From Paenibacillus sp. 32352 (GTDB lineage Bacteria > Bacillota > Bacilli > Paenibacillales > NBRC-103111), in NCBI RefSeq assembly GCF_002042965.1, contig NZ_MZNT01000008.1, positions 62,001 through 126,000 on the forward strand: a stretch of 64,000 nt of DNA. Direction: 5' to 3'. The position numbers and the translations under genes were made by a program. Of the stretch, positions 61,071-64,000 are shown one piece after another (positions within the stretch are counted from its first letter, which is position 1; every line of letters starts with the position of its first letter). The notes below the pieces were generated by a model. The model was given only the letters and a program-made list of their open reading frames with translations, made no database searches and was not told where the DNA came from.

Positions 61071-61589
61071 ATGAGGCTAAAAAAAATCGTAAGTATTTTT
61101 CTCGTTGTTTTTTCCGTATTGGTTTCAGTACAACCCGCATTCGCTCAAGCTGGACCTATCGAATGGACTTACTATGACGATGCAACCGGGGACCGTGATT
61201 GCAGGAGCATTTTAACTACAGAATTTACTTCAGATAGCGCATATGCGAGGATAGATTCTAATGGGAATTCCTATTGCTACGGACAGGTGTGGGGGGAAAC
61301 TTATGTTGAGAATATCAGCCAGGTAACCTTTAATTGGTCCTTTTTCGTTGATGATCCTTATTGCAATGTTGAAATTCAAGCTTATACAGATTCCCCATAC
61401 AGCACAGATTTCTACCTCTATGAGGACACTAACAGTGGGAATGATGATTTCAGTGGTGACGGGTCGCATACCATCCAGCTGCCGCCAGGTTACACGGGGA
61501 AAGTTTCCTTCTATATTTCAGTTGATGTCGCCAAATATCCAGCAACCCGTTCCGTTAGTGCAAGTATACATAATATTACTTTTCAGTAA
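61071..61589 (+). CDS. Secreted hypothetical protein
   Basis: 172 residues, ATG after TAGGAGG. Signal peptide MRLKKIVSIFLVVFSVLVSV followed by QPAFAQA (cleavage after AFA). The mature ~145 residues are rich in aromatic residues, Asp and Ser (TEFTSDSAYARIDSNGNSY) and are probably beta-sandwich, with four cysteines that could form disulfides (CRS, SYCYG, DPYCN). Not a family I recognise. A terminator follows directly. Confidence 0.7.
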   Translation: MRLKKIVSIFLVVFSVLVSVQPAFAQAGPIEWTYYDDATGDRDCRSILTTEFTSDSAYARIDSNGNSYCYGQVWGETYVENISQVTFNWSFFVDDPYCNVEIQAYTDSPYSTDFYLYEDTNSGNDDFSGDGSHTIQLPPGYTGKVSFYISVDVAKYPATRSVSASIHNITFQ

Positions 61590-61603
61590 GATGAACTCAT
61601 GCG

Positions 61604-61640
61604 ACGGTGGAGACAGAAGGTCTCCCCGTTGTTTTTTTTT
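61604..61640 (+). terminator. Rho-independent terminator
   Basis: Stem ACGGTGGAGAC / GTCTCCCCGT with a 5-base loop and one bulge, then TGTTTTTTTTT. Confidence 0.85.
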
Positions 61641-61747
61641 CACTAGGCTGGCGGATTTTTTTAATAGAAAAAAATTATCTATAGGAAGGGACTGTGATTA
61701 GCATGTAGAATGAAATTGATCAAAATCTATGTAAAGTAGGATGATAC

Positions 61748-62539
61748 GTGGATTATCGCGAGGATGAAACAGCAATTTGGAGTAGGATTGCCGAAAGGCT
61801 TCGTGCTGCCGGGTGTGTGTTTGCCGAGGACGAGGCTAGACTGCTTATGTCTTCTTCTAGGAATTCAGCCGAGCTGGCCGAGCGGATAGAGCTCAGAGTC
61901 GCCGGGTTCCCTCTTGAGCATATTATCGGATGGGCGGAATTCTGCGGGTTGCGTATTGAGCTGGATCCCGGAGTTTTCGTGCCCCGGCAGCGAACCGGGT
62001 TTCTCGTACAGCAGGCTGAAGCTCTGACTCAACCGGGAGACATAATAGTCGATCTGTGCTGCGGTTCCGGAGCTGTAGGTGCGGTCCTGGCCGCCGGGAT
62101 GGGGCGCATCGAATTGCACGCGGTTGATCTGGACCCTGCCGCCGTACAATGTGCCCGAAGGAATGTTCCGTTGGACAAGGGAGCTGTGTATGAGGGTGAC
62201 CTCTACGGTCCGTTGCCTGCACGACTGCATCGCCGCGTCGATATGATCATAGCGAATGCACCCTACGTGCCTTCTGCGGCCATTTCCTTCATGCCGGCGG
62301 AAGCCCGCGTCCACGAGGCAAGGATGGCGCTCGATGGAGGAGCGGATGGGCTCGATATCCAGCGAAGGATCATAGCGGAAGCCCTTGTCTGGCTCGCCAG
62401 CGGGGGAGTACTATTAGTCGAAACTAGCGAGAGGCAGGCGCCGTTGACAGCCGGGCTTTTTGCTCAACATGGCTTGGAGCCGCAATGGGTTCATTCCGAA
62501 GAGCTCGACGCTAATGTGATTATTGGCAGGCGATCCTAA
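61748..62539 (+). CDS. PrmC-like protein N5-glutamine methyltransferase
   Basis: 263 residues, GTG 61748 after AGGATGA. N-terminal helical part with GFPLEHIIGWAEFCGLRIEL and PGVFVPRQRTGFLV (the PrmC-type P-R-x-x-T motif), then the SAM-binding IIVDLCCGSGAVGAVLA and AVDLDPAAV, and the catalytic-type loop NAPYVPSAA in place of the classical NPPY. The N-A change is typical of the PrmC-related subgroup whose substrate is uncertain. True PrmC modifies release-factor glutamines and is usually next to prfA, which is not seen here. Confidence 0.88.
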   Translation: MDYREDETAIWSRIAERLRAAGCVFAEDEARLLMSSSRNSAELAERIELRVAGFPLEHIIGWAEFCGLRIELDPGVFVPRQRTGFLVQQAEALTQPGDIIVDLCCGSGAVGAVLAAGMGRIELHAVDLDPAAVQCARRNVPLDKGAVYEGDLYGPLPARLHRRVDMIIANAPYVPSAAISFMPAEARVHEARMALDGGADGLDIQRRIIAEALVWLASGGVLLVETSERQAPLTAGLFAQHGLEPQWVHSEELDANVIIGRRS

Positions 62540-62554
62540 TCTATCCAGCTCAGC

Positions 62555-63400
62555 TCAACCGCCGTACCTGACCCGGCTGGGCGAAACCCCGTACTGTCTC
62601 GTGAAGGCTCTCGTAAACGAAAACAAATCCGGATACCCCACAGTCAATGCAATCTCCGTAACCGATAGCGATGTCTGCTTGAGCAGCTGTGCCGCTTTGC
62701 CGAGCCGGATATTTTGCAGGTATTTCACAGGCGGGATACCGACGTGTTCGGTGAATGTTTTGGAGAAATGCGTGCGATGGATGTTGACGTAGGCGGCGAT
62801 ATCGTTGACGGTGATTGGCTCGGCGTAGCACGTATGGATGAAGTCCAGGCTTTTTCTCAGCCAAACATCCGGTGTACGCGGGGCCGGGGCCGGCTCCTGA
62901 TCGGGAATGAGCTTGGAGAAAATACGGTACATAAGGCTGCTCCAGAGAACCAAATGCTTCTTGCTGAGGCTTTTGGGCAGGCGGATCATTTGGTGGAGGA
63001 TCGATTCCAGGTCGGGATCGACGACCTTGCGCTGGCAGGGCTGCTCGGGGGTGAACCCCGCCATCATCATTAAATCCGGCACTTGGCTGCCGTTAATAGC
63101 GAACCAGATCATTTTCAAGCGGTCGTCGGACGGCGCCACCCGATACGTATAGGACGTATGGGGGAACATGCAGAACATATCGCCCTTACCCAGCTCAACT
63201 TCGCTGCCGCCATAAAGAAATTGAAGTCGTCCTTCCCTTACAAAATGTATAGTATAATGTGCCTTCTGGCGCGGGCCGTTACTGTAGTCCGGCTTGGCGA
63301 TGTTATGTCCCATATGAAGGAGGAACAGGCCGCTGCCCATATCGAAGGAGTCGGTCTCATGAATCCATCTTTCGGCGTATTCGTGGGCGTATTCTTGCAT
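62555..63400 (-). CDS. AraC-family regulator
   Basis: 281 residues from ATG 63400 (GGTGGT upstream; GTG 63409 overlaps it). Cupin-like sensor in the first ~150 residues (LFLLHMGHNIAKPDYSN, LGKGDMFCMFPHTSYTYRV), then the AraC DNA-binding domain: PITVNDIAAYVNIHRTHFSK and SVTEIALTVGYPDLFSFTRA with RQYGVSPSRVR. It is divergent from the sugar-binding lipoprotein gene at 63658 and probably activates it. Convergent with the PrmC-like gene, 15 bases apart. Confidence 0.92.
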   Translation of the reverse strand: MQEYAHEYAERWIHETDSFDMGSGLFLLHMGHNIAKPDYSNGPRQKAHYTIHFVREGRLQFLYGGSEVELGKGDMFCMFPHTSYTYRVAPSDDRLKMIWFAINGSQVPDLMMMAGFTPEQPCQRKVVDPDLESILHQMIRLPKSLSKKHLVLWSSLMYRIFSKLIPDQEPAPAPRTPDVWLRKSLDFIHTCYAEPITVNDIAAYVNIHRTHFSKTFTEHVGIPPVKYLQNIRLGKAAQLLKQTSLSVTEIALTVGYPDLFSFTRAFTRQYGVSPSRVRYGG

Positions 63401-63435
63401 GGATACCACCTGCCGTTTCGAGAATCATTCCATAT

Positions 63436-63449
63436 TGTAAGCGCTTCAT
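63436..63449. promoter_or_regulatory. Cre-like box between AraC and sugar-binding lipoprotein genes
   Basis: TGTAAGCGCTTCAT matches the left half and centre of the catabolite-repression palindrome, with two or three mismatches at the right. TATAAT lies at 63455-63460. Weaker than the box at 22311. Confidence 0.4.
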
Positions 63450-63657
63450 ATTCTTATAATAGCTTACTTTCATTTTTTCCGAAAGCCCCTTATCCAAAAC
63501 TTCATATTCCCCTAACGAAGGAGTCCTGCCTTAACAATCGGTCAACATTACCCCTACAAATTGCCAAAAAATATCCTACCGTTTGTTATTCCTAACCGGT
63601 CTATTCATGACAGATAATGAGGACAGCAATTCACTTCTGGAAAGAGGAGACCGGTCC

Positions 63658-64000
63658 ATGAAGATAAAGCTCGCATTCGTTTGTGGAACCGCATTCACCC
63701 TGTTGGCCTTGGCGGCTTGCGGAGCACCGGAACCAGGCGCGAAGGAGGGCAACGGCTTAACAAAGCCCAAGGATCCCGACCCGGTGACTTTAAAGCTGTT
63801 TCCGTACAATCCGATGTCGGAGTCCGATTTTAACAAGCTGATCGCCGAGCCTGTGAAGAAGAAATATCCTTACATCACGGTCGAAATGTTGGCCAAAAAT
63901 GCGACGCAGTTCGAAAGCACGATAGCGGCCAAAGAGGATATGGATCTGATTCTTATGTGGAACGGCAATATTAACGGGAACAAGCAGTACGGCATCTTTG
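63658..64000 (+). CDS. Extracellular solute-binding lipoprotein, 5' part (continues past window)
   Basis: The frame is open to the last base. ATG 63658 follows AAAGAGGAGA. A lipoprotein signal MKIKLAFVCGTAFTLLALAA ends in lipobox LAAC (Cys ~21), followed by a Gly/Pro/Glu/Lys linker and VTLKLFPYNPMSESDFNKLI, then KYPYITVEM, the first strand-helix of CUT1-type sugar-binding proteins. With the divergent AraC regulator it probably opens a second sugar-uptake operon that lies beyond the window. Confidence 0.88.
   Translation, partial: MKIKLAFVCGTAFTLLALAACGAPEPGAKEGNGLTKPKDPDPVTLKLFPYNPMSESDFNKLIAEPVKKKYPYITVEMLAKNATQFESTIAAKEDMDLILMWNGNINGNKQYGIF

Overview
The window reads as chromosome of a spore-forming, Paenibacillus-like member of the Bacillota. 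The evidence is indirect: strong GGAGG-type ribosome binding sites, frequent GTG/TTG starts, a YesM/YesN two-component pair beside CUT1 sugar ABC transporters, an S-layer-homology (SLH) protein with a GTG start, cre-like boxes, and many single-gene LysR/AraC/TetR/MarR regulators next to efflux pumps. No rRNA, tRNA, CRISPR array or intact insertion sequence was seen.

Layout. 1-1236 is the 3' part of an ADP-ribosylglycohydrolase-type protein. 1440-7500 is a visibly AT-rich accessory island: an OLD-type ATPase/TOPRIM nuclease, the last piece of a serine recombinase, a membrane-anchored Mrr-like nuclease, a GIY-YIG nuclease, and a divergent XRE-regulator/unknown-gene pair around a symmetric operator. 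This is the best candidate for an undescribed defence or mobile-element module. 7546-18862 holds single-gene units: a stalk-domain secreted protein, an aldo/keto reductase, a LysR regulator beside two acetyltransferases, a VOC protein, a large secreted beta-helix protein, and a TetR/MFS pair with palindromic operators and a leader ORF. 18863-19679 is a gene graveyard. 19680-27587 is a coherent sugar-uptake locus: sensor kinase, response regulator, cre-like promoter, lipoprotein, an unrecognised barrel-like protein, two permeases and an FAD oxidoreductase. 28271-30180 is an ECF sigma factor with a membrane-anchored Asp-box propeller that probably controls it. 30584-34392 is a DJ-1 / AlkZ-like / epoxide hydrolase operon beside an AraC regulator. 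34710-36986 is a nuclease-XPD/DinG helicase fusion.

37146-45288 contains a methyltransferase/DUF4386 pair, an AadA-like nucleotidyltransferase, a MarR regulator, an unknown enzyme with an MFS pump behind a second leader ORF/hairpin, and HxlR and TetR regulators. 45406-47563 pairs a flavin oxidoreductase with an ECF41-type sigma factor; a TGTCACA box lies upstream. 47775-54194 has small secreted and unknown proteins, a fusion of two cyclic-nucleotide-binding domains to a PrsW-type intramembrane protease, and an acidic protein made of nineteen 21-residue repeats. 54351-56775 is an MFS/LysR divergent pair. 56831-60724 is an SLH surface protein with four 118-residue repeats, next to a response regulator with a BTAD domain. 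The window ends with a secreted protein, a PrmC-like methyltransferase, an AraC regulator and the start of another sugar-binding lipoprotein.

Several genes are broken: 3618-3743, 18932-19096, 19254-19427, 30165-30420, 37146-37400, 44706-45288 and 48239-48577. Short dispersed repeats recur between genes. Many start codons were moved from the longest ORF to the one with a ribosome binding site. All family names come from motif recognition by eye, not from a search.
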